DNA from: Orobanche coerulescens
Lineage: Eukaryota > Streptophyta > Magnoliopsida > Lamiales > Orobanchaceae
NCBI GenBank assembly: GCA_033398695.1
Contig: CM065801.1
Span: 106,385,170 to 106,449,169 of the forward strand
Direction: 5' to 3'
DNA: 64,000 nucleotides
In this document: in pieces, positions 31,621-41,714 of the stretch
Numbering within the stretch: position 1 is the stretch's first letter
How the letters are laid out: each line of letters begins with the position of its first letter
The notes under the pieces: generated by a model
Seen by the model: the letters and a program-made list of their open reading frames with translations, nothing else
The model's database searches: none
Told to the model about the DNA's origin: nothing
Program-made: the position numbers and the translations under genes

Positions 31621-32115
31621 CAATCGATGACAATGATACCACGAATGATTGAACATTTCGATTGCCCTAGAATGGTCAATCGATAAAAAGAGATACCAAT
31701 AATGATTGAACAACTCGATTGCCTTAGAAAGGTCAATCGATGAAGATGATACAATGAATGTTTGAATAACTCGATTCTCTTAGAAAGGCCAATCGATGGA
31801 AATCATACAAAGAATGATTGAATAACTCGATTGCCCTAGAAAGGCCAATCGATGAAAATGATACAATGAATGATTGAATGACTCGATTGTCTTAGAAAAG
31901 CCAATCGATTAAAATGATACAATGAATGATTGAATGACTCGATTGTCTTAGAAAAGCCAATCGATGAAAATGATACAATGAATGATTGAATGACTCGATT
32001 GTCTTAGAAAAGCCAATCGATGGAAATAATACAAGGAATGATTGAATAACTCGATTGCCCTAGAAAGGCCCATCGATGAGAATGATACAATGAATGATTG
32101 AATAGTTCGATTGCG
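31621..32115. repeat. 56-bp hairpin minisatellite inside Gypsy-3
   Basis: CAATCGAT(G) recurs at 31621, 31677, 31734, 31790, 31846, 31902, 31958 and 32014, with a variant at 32070: about nine copies at a 56-57-bp step. Each unit contains the inverted pair TCGATTG...CAATCGA about 20 bp apart, often extended by CC/GG. The array sits where the protease-RT linker of the relatives should be. Because 56 is not a multiple of three, it cannot be a translated repeat. Confidence 0.9.
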
Positions 32116-33200
32116 GAATTTCTCTGCTTCCGCCATAATAAAATTTCGACTGGAACAACGGGGATTACTTCCCTGAAGCATACATTCGACAACCAACGAC
32201 GGAAAGATAGCGACCAAACGCTAACAAGCATTGAGGATAGTATCAAGACGATCAAACCAACTAATACCGAAAATTACATCGTCATAAGATAAATTCACCA
32301 CGATTAGATCCATCAACCAATCACGGTCATTAAGTAGGACTAACCCGAAACAAGTCTATTCAAGCATGAATCGAAAATGAATGAAATCGGTGTACCAGCA
32401 TCAAAAGGTACACACAAGTTGAAATAAAATTACGAGTATACCTGAAATCATTCGGGCCACCGGATCGTCGATCCTCCTCATCATATAAATCTGGGACTTG
32501 CCGGCCCCCGAACCGGACGCTCCCGTCTGATAAATACGAGCTCCAACTCTATTTGCTTCCAGTGTCTTAAACAACGTTGACAAAGCGATCCCGATTACGA
32601 AAGGCCGATTGCTTGGGGCTGAGATGCGCGGAGCCGACTTGGAGTCCTTTCGGCAAAAACAGGCCTTATGCCCAAAATTCCCACAATTATAGCACGTGAT
32701 AGACGGTTTAGACACTCGGTGCTGAAATGACCCGGCGTTCCACAATTGAAACAGTGATGGCCGAATCGCCGCCGAATGAGATCCCGCACGATTATGTGCC
32801 GTAGGAGGTCGCTCAGAAACGATAGGACTCACACGAGGATTCTTGCAGGTTGACTGACCGCCTTCGGATAGATTACGCCGTTGATTTCCTGTTGACATAT
32901 GCAGTTCTTTGTCGCCAATTTCCTTAGCGGTGGCTCGTGACGGGAGAGTTCTCTCGATTAATCCGGTCAGTGGCGCAATGATGATTGAGCAAGCGCACAT
33001 GGGTCATCATGGCTGCATAAAAGTGAGTGGATCAACCCGTACATCTTGATCGAGTGAGTCACAGGCACGATTTCCCGGTGAGTGATTATTTCTCGGGTTT
33101 CGGTCCGCACTGCGTCTCTCCCCGTGCATCCTGACAGCTCTCTCCATCTCGAAGTAGGAGGTCGCATAATGATTATATTTCCGCATGATTAGCACGTTAT
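32116..33200 (-). pseudogene. Gypsy-3 gag and protease remnant
   Basis: The minus strand 33195-33007 gives the gag N-terminal part, including LDQDVRVDPLTFMQ. It then jumps (deletion near 33005) to ...LTGLIERTLPSRATAKEIGDKEL. Two zinc knuckles are readable: HHCFNCGTPGHFSTEC near 32765 (separate frame) and CYNCGNFGHKACFC near 32690-32650, both with C-X2-C-X4-H-X4-C spacing. MMRRIDDPVARMISGIL (about 32490-32420) is the lead-in to protease. The DTGA block is not found. VVECMLQGSNPRCS (about 32190-32150) is the protease end, just before the minisatellite. Confidence 0.8.
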
Positions 33201-33681
33201 GATTATGTCATGAGATGATGAAAATGAGTATACATGCTCTAACTTAGTGATTATATGAATGATTTCTTGAAGTTACATGATTATCGATGAAATTCTTGAA
33301 ATGATTATCTTGAATAACTTAACAAGATTGACAATATGATTATCTAGGTTGACAACTGAGTAATGAAATGAATTGAGTAATTAATGAGTTAACATGATCG
33401 TCCTGATTATTAACTGAGTAATGAAATGAATTAAGTGATTAATGAGTTAACATGATTGTCCTAATCACAATGAATGATGATGTTTGAGGATTGTTAAATG
33501 ATGAATGATGAATGAAAGACAAATGACAGAAATTATACCATTGCGTTAGTATACTTACACTTCTTTGATGCGATTGGCTCGGCATCTGCACAGGTCACAC
33601 GTGACGCGAAAGTCCAATGATACTAGTCCAATGACGATGATTTCAAATGAGACATGACTCGGAAGGTAGTATTCAAAACCA
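33201..33681. other. Gypsy-3 5' leader, non-coding
   Basis: AT-rich and rich in 'aatgaatgat'- and 'attgagtaat'-like short repeats. On the minus strand this is the leader between the PBS and gag, similar in composition to the Gypsy-4 leader (39968-40440). No gene was seen. Confidence 0.6.
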
Positions 33682-33694
33682 CTCTCCGATACCA
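33682..33694 (-). promoter_or_regulatory. Primer binding site of Gypsy-3
   Basis: On the minus strand TGGTATCGGAGAG follows the 5' LTR end after four bases, close to the initiator tRNA-Met type primer site of Gypsy-4 and Gypsy-5. Confidence 0.8.
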
Positions 33695-33698
33695 ACTC

Positions 33699-35204
33699 TG
33701 TAACACCCCAAACTAGGCGGATATTACAGTGCCGTAGATCCCCAACTGGGACCCACTAGGCAAATGAAAATGAATGAATTACACAAGATAAATGTAGTAC
33801 CGAACTACATTACAGCAATAATTACTCCGATGTGGAGTTTAGTTACAACACACTAGGACAATACCGAATACTGGTGTATTTTATATGAAGATAAAATACA
33901 CAACACTGAATGAAACGGAGTATTCAAATGAAAGTCTACAGCGGAAAATAAAGAACAATAACATGAATAACTGAAAGATCGGGGCCCCCTACTAGTATCA
34001 CTAGGACTCCTCGACGTCAACATGCTATTCCCGTGCGTTTGCCTTGCCATGACCTGAAAAACAAAATCCCCAAAAAGTGTTTCAAACCAACAAAATATCT
34101 CCAATACGATCAATAATCCGTTATGAATATCCAAAAACGTGATTATAACAACAATTAGTCGAAAATCCCCAATTCCAACTCGATATTCAAGGTGTTCTCG
34201 AATAATTCCTCAATAATCCAATGAATCCTTATACAAACTCATAATCATATACATATCCCTTCATATAACATGATTATAACGTCCAAAACATCATATCTCA
34301 ACACAAAATCGAAGTCCAAAGTGTTGAAGGAATTACCTCTTGATGATCCAAGTACTTTAATCCGAAGAACACGCGTTAGATTGATTATCCGGGCTTCACG
34401 ATCGAAAGGAGATGAAGAAAATCAAACACCCAAATGATTTGTGAAGGAAAAACCCTCCCTCAAGCTTACTCTCACGGTTGAAGGTGAAGAAAAGGGATAG
34501 ATATGGTGAAATCTGAAAAAAGCGAATTTAAGGAGTTGGCGCTGCGGACACGGCCGTGCCCGATCGGCACGGTCGTGTACCGGCAGTTGGCAGCGAGGAC
34601 TCGGCCGTGTCACCTTGACAGGTCGCGGCGCGGAGGGCCTCCGGCTGATGACCCATCCGACGGTGACTCGATGACTCGGCCGTGCGGGCGACACGGTCGG
34701 GCGTGTCAGCGATCGCTTCGGCTTATCCGGAAGGGTTCGACTCGGCGTGCAGGCGACACGGTCGGGTCTGAGGCGAACACCCGGCACTTTCCGGACGAGT
34801 AATGCACGCAGGCGTGTCGGACGACACGGCCGAGTTCGTTCGGCAGTGATCGGCAAAAACTGAAAAATGAGCGGTTGAGCTAAAACGACCATAACTCTCT
34901 CGTCCGGACTCCGATTGACTCACCGTTTGAACCATTGGAAAGCTAACTCGATTATCTATAATATTGCAAAGATTTAGAATTTTTGGAATTACCAAAAATT
35001 AATGGTGATCTAACAAAGTCGAACTCATATGAGGAAAGTTGAAACAATGAACAATAACGATACACCACTCGAAGTTTTTCCGAACGGTGAACACGGTGAA
35101 TGAATATGATTGGTGAATGATTATAAATGAGTGAAAATCCACTGAGTGACAATCACCGAATAAAATTACTGAATGATAATGACTGAATTACAACTGGTAT
35201 TACA
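33699..35204 (-). repeat. Gypsy-3 5' LTR
   Basis: Same termini as the 3' LTR. The sequence is nearly identical outside the palindrome array at 34545-34832, where many one- to few-base indels separate the two copies. Confidence 0.92.
34545..34832 (-). repeat. CGACACGGCCGTGTCG palindrome array, Gypsy-3 5' LTR
   Basis: Counterpart of 28328-28630. It keeps GGACACGGCCGTGCC, CGACACGGTCGG and CGGACGACACGGCCGAG, but site spacing and many single bases differ from the 3' LTR. Confidence 0.82.
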
Positions 35205-35209
35205 ATGAT

Positions 35210-35942
35210 CACTTGTTAGAACCAAAGCCCAATTCCTGGAAGAGGATTATGTGATTAGTCACAACCCCATGAGCGAAATAATTCTGGAAGAGTTGAGGGG
35301 CGAGACTCCGTCTATACCAATCGTACAAGCACCAACTAATACTGCACCACGTATCGATTTGGATACTTGTGCACCAACTCAGGATTTGCCTCATCGCAGT
35401 GGTAGAGTTGTTCATCAACCGGAATTATTCATAGGCATGGGACAGTCTTCGGACTCAATCCCAGGCAAAAATGAATCAGATTCATGGACTTACAAGGAGG
35501 CAATCCAAGATAAAGATGCTGACTCCTAGCAAGTAGCAATGGAATCAGAAATGGGATATGTGGATTTCAATTAAGTGTGGGAGCTAGTAGAACTACCTAA
35601 TGGGGTACAAGCCATTGGGAGTAAGTGGGTATAGAAGCGAAAGAAAGGAGGTCACATGAAGGTTGAAACCTTCCGAGCGAGGATTGTAGCGAAAGGCTAC
35701 ACTCAGAAGGCGGGCATTGATTACGATGACACCTTTTTACCGGTAGCTATGCTTAAGTCAATCCGGATTCTTTTAGCTATATCTATGCATCTGGATCTGG
35801 AGATTTGGCAATTGGATGTCAAGACTGCATTCTTGAATGGAAGTCTAGACAAGGAAATCTACATGCGCCAACCAGAAGGATTCATTGTTAAAGGAGAAGA
35901 GCACTTAATGTGCAAGCTTAAGAGATCCATTTATGGATTTAA
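35210..35942 (+). pseudogene. Copia-1 linker and N-terminal reverse transcriptase
   Basis: It resumes after the Gypsy-3 target duplication with a linker (DYVISHNPMSEIILEEL, PHRSGRVVHQPELF). A stop at 35527-35529 is followed by the RVT_2 start (QVAMESEMGYVDFN, VWELVELPNGVQAIGSKWV with stops). The open part 35656-35942 has FRARIVAKGYTQKAGIDYDDTF, LDLEIWQLDVKTAFLNGSLDKEIYM with the first catalytic Asp, and KLKRSIYGF. It is cut there by Copia-2. The next codons (KQSS) are at 62021. Confidence 0.88.
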
Positions 35943-37464
35943 TATTGGGAATAGTGCATTGGGACATTCAATGTACCAAGATTTGTAATTATCACATTTA
36001 ACTAAAGTTATTTGACATCACCTATTTCTCATTAATTATTATAATGTGTACATATTTTAAAATTATAATAATCAAATAATAGTTATTCACAAATAATAAT
36101 ATTATTCAAATGTCCCTGGTCCAATCACGTAGAGTAGAGACTCGAGTAATTAAAATTCTAGTAAAAGTTTGATTGATAATCATCGGACGATTATGCGTAT
36201 GGTACGGATCAAACTTATGGGTATTGGTTGGAGAACACAATACTGGACAGACCCGCATTGAGATCACGGTATCAAAATGCCATAAGTGAATCTCATATAA
36301 CTATATGTCATAAATCCTTGAACCAGCGATTATCATAAAGTCCAACATGATAACTGCTATGCATTGACATAATCCAACATCATCTGAAACATGGTTATCA
36401 TAAAGGTTAGCGATGGGAATTAGTGGGAGTCATGTAGAGGGCAATAAATAATCAAGATGGGGATTTGTCCCTCTCTTTAGGGAAACAGATATCTGTTGGG
36501 CCCCTCGATAAGTAGGACTGAAGGAAATGCATGGCTATGCTCCAATGAAGAGTCATTTGATTCAATCAGTCTACTTAAGATCAAGAAAGCATTTGAAAAT
36601 AATAAGTATGATAGTTTCCATGACTTAGTTCAAATATGATATCGCGCGACAAAATGATTTGACACGTTGAATGGTTTAATGGACTATAAACTTATATTAT
36701 TTGGGCAGTCATAATGTCTCTGTAGAGATCGTTTATGATTTATCATTTGATAATATATTAAATGATTGCCAACAAAGTATAAGCCTTTTGGGTCACAAAT
36801 ATGACAATTAAAGACAAACAAGAATAATTAATAGATATAATATTGGATATTATATTTATTAAAGAAATTAAGTAATGAGTAATGCATAATATATGATATT
36901 ATACATTATATTATTTAATTATATCAACTGAAAATGGTAAATATAATATTGCATATTATATTTATTTGTGGATTAAATAATAAGTAATATGTAATATATG
37001 ATATTATATATATTGTATTATTTAACAAGTTGAGGGGCAACTAAGAAAATACTAGAGTTTTAACTATAGAGTTTACTTAGTATAAATAAAGTGTCTTGGA
37101 TAAGGAGTTGTCATAAGATTAAAAGTACATAAGCCTAATTGTATAAAAAAATGGCCCTCCCTACTCTTCATATCGGCCGAACTGTTTTCTGTCCAAGAAG
37201 TCCGGTTCGGTCATCTTCCTCTTCTTCCCTTACATGATTTTGATCAACAATACAAATCCTTCTAGCAAGGAATTATTTATTGTACTGCTTATCAATATTA
37301 TTCGTAAGGATCTAGCAATCCAGCTTGTACCAATTGTTCGATATGTTCTTCGAATTAAGTAATTCGACGAACTCTTAATTAAATTAATTAAATTACTGCA
37401 TGGAGATCCTCATCTGATTATTCTGCTGCATTTTTGCTCAAATTTATTGTATTAGATACAAACA
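35943..37464 (+). repeat. Copia-2 5' LTR
   Basis: It matches the 3' LTR along its length, including the 'gggaatagtg' start, very AT-rich 'atattatatttatt' stretches (36820-37025) and 'ctgtccaagaagtccgg'. It ends GATACAAACA just before the PBS. It lacks ~60 bp present at 61810-61870 of the 3' copy. Confidence 0.9.
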
Positions 37465-37465
37465 G

Positions 37466-37475
37466 TGGTATCAGA
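37466..37475 (+). promoter_or_regulatory. Copia-2 primer binding site, interrupted by Gypsy-4
   Basis: TGGTATCAGA begins one base after the 5' LTR. Its last five bases TCAGA are the target duplicated by Gypsy-4. The missing GCC of the site TGGTATCAGAGCC follows the second TCAGA at 47626. Confidence 0.92.
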
Positions 37476-37718
37476 TGTAATACCCAGTTGTAATTCAGCA
37501 ATTATCACTCAGTAATTATCATTCAGTATTTATCATTCAGTAATTGATACTCAGTAATTCCATTCATTATTGATCATTTGTCACTCATGTTCAATCATGG
37601 TGTTCATCATTCAGAGTAATTGTATCGTGTATCAATCGTCATTCATCACTAATCTGATTGGAGTTTCGTGCCGTGTTTATCATCATTGTCATTTTCGTTG
37701 CGAGCTGTGCGTGAGGAG

Positions 37719-38286
37719 TAGCGCACGCTACGTACTCCTTTTAGCGTACGCTAATTGGGTATAGGTAGCGCACGCTACCACTCAGCTTTAGCGCACGCTA
37801 AGGTTGCCCTGGCTGCAGTCCAGAATGTCTTGGGTGCAGGTGAGATTATTTGTAGCGCACGCTACGAGTGGTAAGTAGCGCGCGCTAACGGGTTGTAGTA
37901 GCGCACGCTATATGTGAGGTGTAGCGGCGCTAAGGGGCGGATCGAGTTGAGTCCGGTGGCTCTTTGGTACCTTTGGATTGATTCATAGCGCACGCTATGT
38001 GTTGTTGTTAGCGTACGCAACCGATTTATTAGCGCACGCTAAACAATGGTTGTAGCGCACGCTATCGGGGTCAGATCAGAGGTCAGACAGTTTTCTGGAC
38101 TCCAGTGCTGGGCATCAATATTTCGTTAGCGCACGCTAATAATGGGTCTTAGCGCACGCTAGTAATATGGCCGTAGCGCACGCTACAAGAAGGTATGTAG
38201 CGCGCGCTACCGTGTTCGGACAGTGGGTACTGGACTACCCAAATTACTCGTTAGCGCACGCTACGCACAAGGGCTAGCGCACGCTA
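37719..38286 (+). repeat. TAGCGCACGCTA near-palindrome array, Gypsy-4 5' LTR
   Basis: About eighteen sites match TAGCGCACGCTA or one-to-two-base variants (centre CG or TA in a few) in 568 bp. Arms TAGCG/CGCTA flank a central CA. The asymmetric CA nearly always points the same way. In many sites the bases just outside the core are complementary too (GGTAGCG/CGCTACC, CATAGCG/CGCTATG, TTAGCG/CGCTAA). Confidence 0.92.
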
Positions 38287-38298
38287 ACCTGGACTGAC

Positions 38299-38305
38299 TA
38301 TAAAT
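38299..38305 (+). promoter_or_regulatory. TATA box of Gypsy-4 5' LTR
   Basis: TATAAAT lies 13 bp after the last array site and before a C/T-rich stretch (TCATTTATTCATCTCATTTC). The same box is at 45974-45980 in the 3' LTR. Confidence 0.65.
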
Positions 38306-39326
38306 TGGGCCAGTTTAGTCGAGTTCGTCATTTATTCATCTCATTTCATTCCTTGGTAATCTTGGCGATTTCGGCGATTCGGAGAGGATTCTTCGAGGTG
38401 TAATCATAAATCATCATCTTCAAGCTCATCTTTCGGGTTAATCATCATTTCATCATCTTCATCACATCGAATCAAAGGTATTAATCTCTTGGATCTAGAA
38501 TTTCGGATTTTTGGGTTTTTCCTTCCGATTTCTTCGTGTAAGCTTGGATTATCATTGGAATATGTTAGATATGGATTATCTACCTTGGATAAGTATATTC
38601 TTACGGATTTAATGGTTATTTTCGGAATTATTTCAAGAACCCTTGGGGTTGACTTCGGTTATTTTGGGGATTTCCGATTGTCGTTATTATAAAATTGAAT
38701 TGTGGATTTCTATGAGATTATCGATGTCGTTGGTAATATTTTGCTGGTTTGAATCAATCATGTTGGAGTTGGTTCGATAATTCGGGTTTGGTTTTAACCA
38801 ACGGGTATCTCAATGTTTTCGTGAGAGTTCATCTACGAGTTCGGATATTGTTGTATCGACGTTTGGGTCGGTTATGATCGTATTTGATTCGTGTATTGAT
38901 TGGTTGTTGGTAATTATTGTTGTTCAAGGTTGTTCGAGCGACCGACATTTCATTTAGGACGTTGTTCGTGGGAGGACATTCTTCATCGGTATTGTGTAAG
39001 TTAATTCTTACTCGGTTAAAAGGATATTCATTCCTTTTGTTGTTGTTCATTCATAATCGTAACTCAGTCATCAGTGTATTAACCGTATCAAAACTTGTCA
39101 TTGTCAATTAATCACCTCAGTCATAAGGAACGACGGTTCCGATCATTTCATTGAGCTATCATTCATTTCACCATCATTTAATCTTGGTGAGTCATTATTC
39201 ATTTTTGTTGTCACTTTTGTCATATTGTGGCATTCCGGGTCATACTAGCGTGCCGGTTGGTATGTGTAGGATTTTCATGTCGGGCGCATTATAGTCGTGT
39301 GTTGGTTGGTGGCCTCACATTGGACT

Positions 39327-39412
39327 GTGCACACGAGTTGATGGCTTCGTGAGACTGATTAGGTACAAGACCACACGTGTATTCGATCAGTACTCGTTGG
39401 TGGCTTGTGCAC
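39327..39412 (+). repeat. Stem-closed module in Gypsy-4 LTR
   Basis: An 86-nt unit closed by GTGCACA/TGTGCAC (39327-39333, 39406-39412), extendable by a G-T and a C-G pair. Its interior ('ggtacaagacc', 'cacgtgtatt') is shared with the Gypsy-5 LTR at 55874-55960. Confidence 0.6.
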
Positions 39413-39955
39413 GGACACATTTCCATCCCGGACGTAGTGTGGCGCCATTCCTTTGAGCGTGCGATAGTCGATTCATATAGCATGTTTGATTGCGTATGTT
39501 TGACGGGATAATTCATAATTTCGGATATATCATGATTGTGTATTTTCAACCCTTGAGGATTGTTGTTACGTATGGCCCGGCCCGTTGGGGATCTTGTTTT
39601 AGTCATGGCAAGGCTAAGTCACGGGGAGAGCACGGTGACGGCGAGTCCCAGTGATACTAGTAGGGGGCCCCAGTCTATTCAGTCACTTATGTTTTCTTCA
39701 TTTATTCCGCTGCAGACATTCCGTTTGAATATTCATTTCACTCAGTGTTGTATATTTTATCTCCATATAAAATATACTTGTATTCAGTATCATCCTGGGT
39801 GTGTTGTATGAAACTCCTCATCGGAGTAATTAATTGTGTAATGTGGTTCGGTACTACATTTACCTGTGTAATTCATTCATTTTCATTCGCCTGGTGGGTC
39901 CCAGTCGGGGGTCCACGGCACTGTAATATCCGCCTAGTTTGGGGTGTTACAGAGT

Positions 39956-39967
39956 TGGTATCGGAGC
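39956..39967 (+). promoter_or_regulatory. Primer binding site of Gypsy-4
   Basis: TGGTATCGGAGC lies four bases after the LTR end. Confidence 0.82.
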
Positions 39968-40440
39968 GTGGTTTTGAATACTACCCTCCAAGTCATGTCT
40001 CATTTGAAATCATCGTCATCAGACTAGTATCATTGGACTTTCGCGTCACGTGTGACCTGTGCAAATGCCGAGCCAATCAGACCAAGAACTGTAAGATTTC
40101 TGATGCCATGGTATAATTTCTGGCAATAATCATTCATTCATAATTCATCAGTTAACAATCCTCATTCATCAATTTCAATTGTGATCAAGTCGATAATGTT
40201 AACTCATTAATCACCCAATTCATTTCATTACTCAGTTGTTGATCTTGAAAGATCATATCATCAATCTTGTTAAATTGTTCAAGATAATCATTTCAATAAT
40301 TTCATCAGATAATCATGTCACCTCAGTTAATCATTCATGTAATCGCTGTATTTGAGCGCGTATGCTCATTTTCATCATTTCATAATATAATCATAATGTG
40401 ATACTCATACGAGATATATAATCATCATATGACTTTCCAC
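39968..40440. other. Gypsy-4 5' leader
   Basis: AT-rich sequence with many 'attcatca'- and 'ataatcat'-like short repeats and no conserved frame. It is the untranslated leader between PBS and gag. Confidence 0.6.
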
Positions 40441-41713
40441 TTGATATGGAAAGGGTGGCAGAAGGGCGTGGAGGACGAGGCCGTGGAGCGGGCCGAATCC
40501 GAGAACTCGTGTGAATACGCGCGACGCGAGGAATAATGCTAATTCATCGGCGGCAGCGCCACTCATTCACACGGACGAGATCATTCACTATCGGGGAGTC
40601 GTACCCGGGACACGGATCAGTCAGAGGGTGTCCGGGTTGACCCACTCGCATTTATGCAGGGCATGATGGCCCAAATGACCCAGATGGCTCAGTTGATGGA
40701 GACGATGCATAACTCCGTCAATCAAAATCAGCAGGCTCCTCCGCCGCCACCTCAGAGGCAAGAGAGGGGTGTAAGCAATATCATTAGCGATATCTCTACT
40801 TGATGACCACCTACCTTTGAGGGCTCATCTGAGCCGGCGGATATTGTTCATTGGCTTGAGCATTTTGAGAAATTATTTGCTATGGTAGATTGCCCTGAAG
40901 GGCATAAAGTTTCAGTTGCGGCTTACTATCTCGGTAAGAGCGCTCATTTATGGTGGTTATCGTTGAAGCCCACAGACGGATCATGTACTTGGGATCAGTT
41001 CAAGACTCTCATGATGGAGAGGTACTATCCGGCCCCACTCAGGGAGGCCAAGTTGTCGGAATTACTCACTCCCGACCTTTCGGCGGATGATGATGTTCTC
41101 GCCATCGCCGAAAAATTTGAGAACTTCTTAGTTCGCCTCATCTATCATTCACTCGAAGCGGACAAGATCAAGTATTTCGGCAAGAGGTGAAACCTCGTAT
41201 GCGGCTACGATTGCTTAATCATAATTGTGCCACTGGCCGAGTTCATTGAGAAAGCTCTCACTTACGAGCTTACGGCTAAGGAAATTGCTAAGCAACAACC
41301 CTCATCCGCTAGCAAGAAGTCCAAGAACCGTAATCGATCGGCGGAGTCGTGCCACTTTCAAGAAACCACGTGCGGGCTCTACTTTTACGGCGACCTCCCA
41401 CGGCGTCTAAACCCGCGGAATCTCGATCGCGGCGGCGATTCGGCCATCACTGTTTCAGCGTGAGGAACAGGGTCATTTCAGCACCAAATGTCCGGCGATG
41501 CATCACGTGCCACAATGTGGGATTGCTGGGCATAGGGCCCGTTTTTGCCGTAGGGACTCTAAACCCACTCCGGCGTCATCTCAAGCCTCGGAGTCATTCG
41601 GTGCGAGATCAAGGCCACTCGGTCGGCGTCGTTCAAGGCAGCGGGAGCTAAAGGCGGAGCAGAGCTATCGAGGCAGGAGCGTCGGTTCGGGGCAGCAAGC
41701 CCCGAATTTATGA
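40441..41713 (+). pseudogene. Gypsy-4 gag
   Basis: The region opens with MERVAEGRGGRGRGAGR (from about 40447) and is soon frameshifted. GVRVDPLAFMQGMMAQMTQMAQLM (about 40630-40700) leads to the gag domain: PPTFEGSSEPADIVHWLEHFEKLF, then the open stretch 40882-41190 with VSVAAYYLGKSAHLWWLSL, WDQFKTLMMERYYPAPLREAK and FENFLVRLIYHSLEADKIKYF. PLAEFIEKALTYELTAKEIA follows. Two zinc knuckles are recognisable only across frames (HHCF...EQGHFSTKC; CGIAGHRARFC). Many one-base indels break the gene. Confidence 0.82.
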
Positions 41714-41714
41714 G

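Larger units (their letters stand above)
27480..35204 (-). mobile_element. Gypsy-3: minus-strand chromovirus, internally degraded
   Basis: Two LTRs (27480-28996 and 33699-35204, the latter being the 5' LTR) flank 4.7 kb. ATGAT is duplicated at 27475-27479 and 35205-35209. Minus-strand gag with zinc knuckles, protease remnants, RT, integrase and a chromodomain-like tail are present but broken, with deletions in gag and RNase H and a 56-bp minisatellite where the protease-RT linker should be. The LTRs are nearly identical outside their palindrome arrays. Confidence 0.92.
37476..39951 (+). repeat. Gypsy-4 5' LTR
   Basis: It starts TGTAATACCCAG and ends GGGGTGTTACA. Order: 'tcattcag'-rich start, TAGCGCACGCTA array, TATA box, leader with 'tcatcttc' repeats, unique region, a stem-closed module (39327-39412), and a tail shared with Gypsy-3 LTRs (from about 39650). 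Confidence 0.92.

Noticed and set aside
37719..38286. Short regularly repeated palindromes that could suggest a CRISPR array
   Set aside because: Plant retrotransposon context, irregular spacing, degenerate units, repeated spacer content in both LTRs, and no cas genes.
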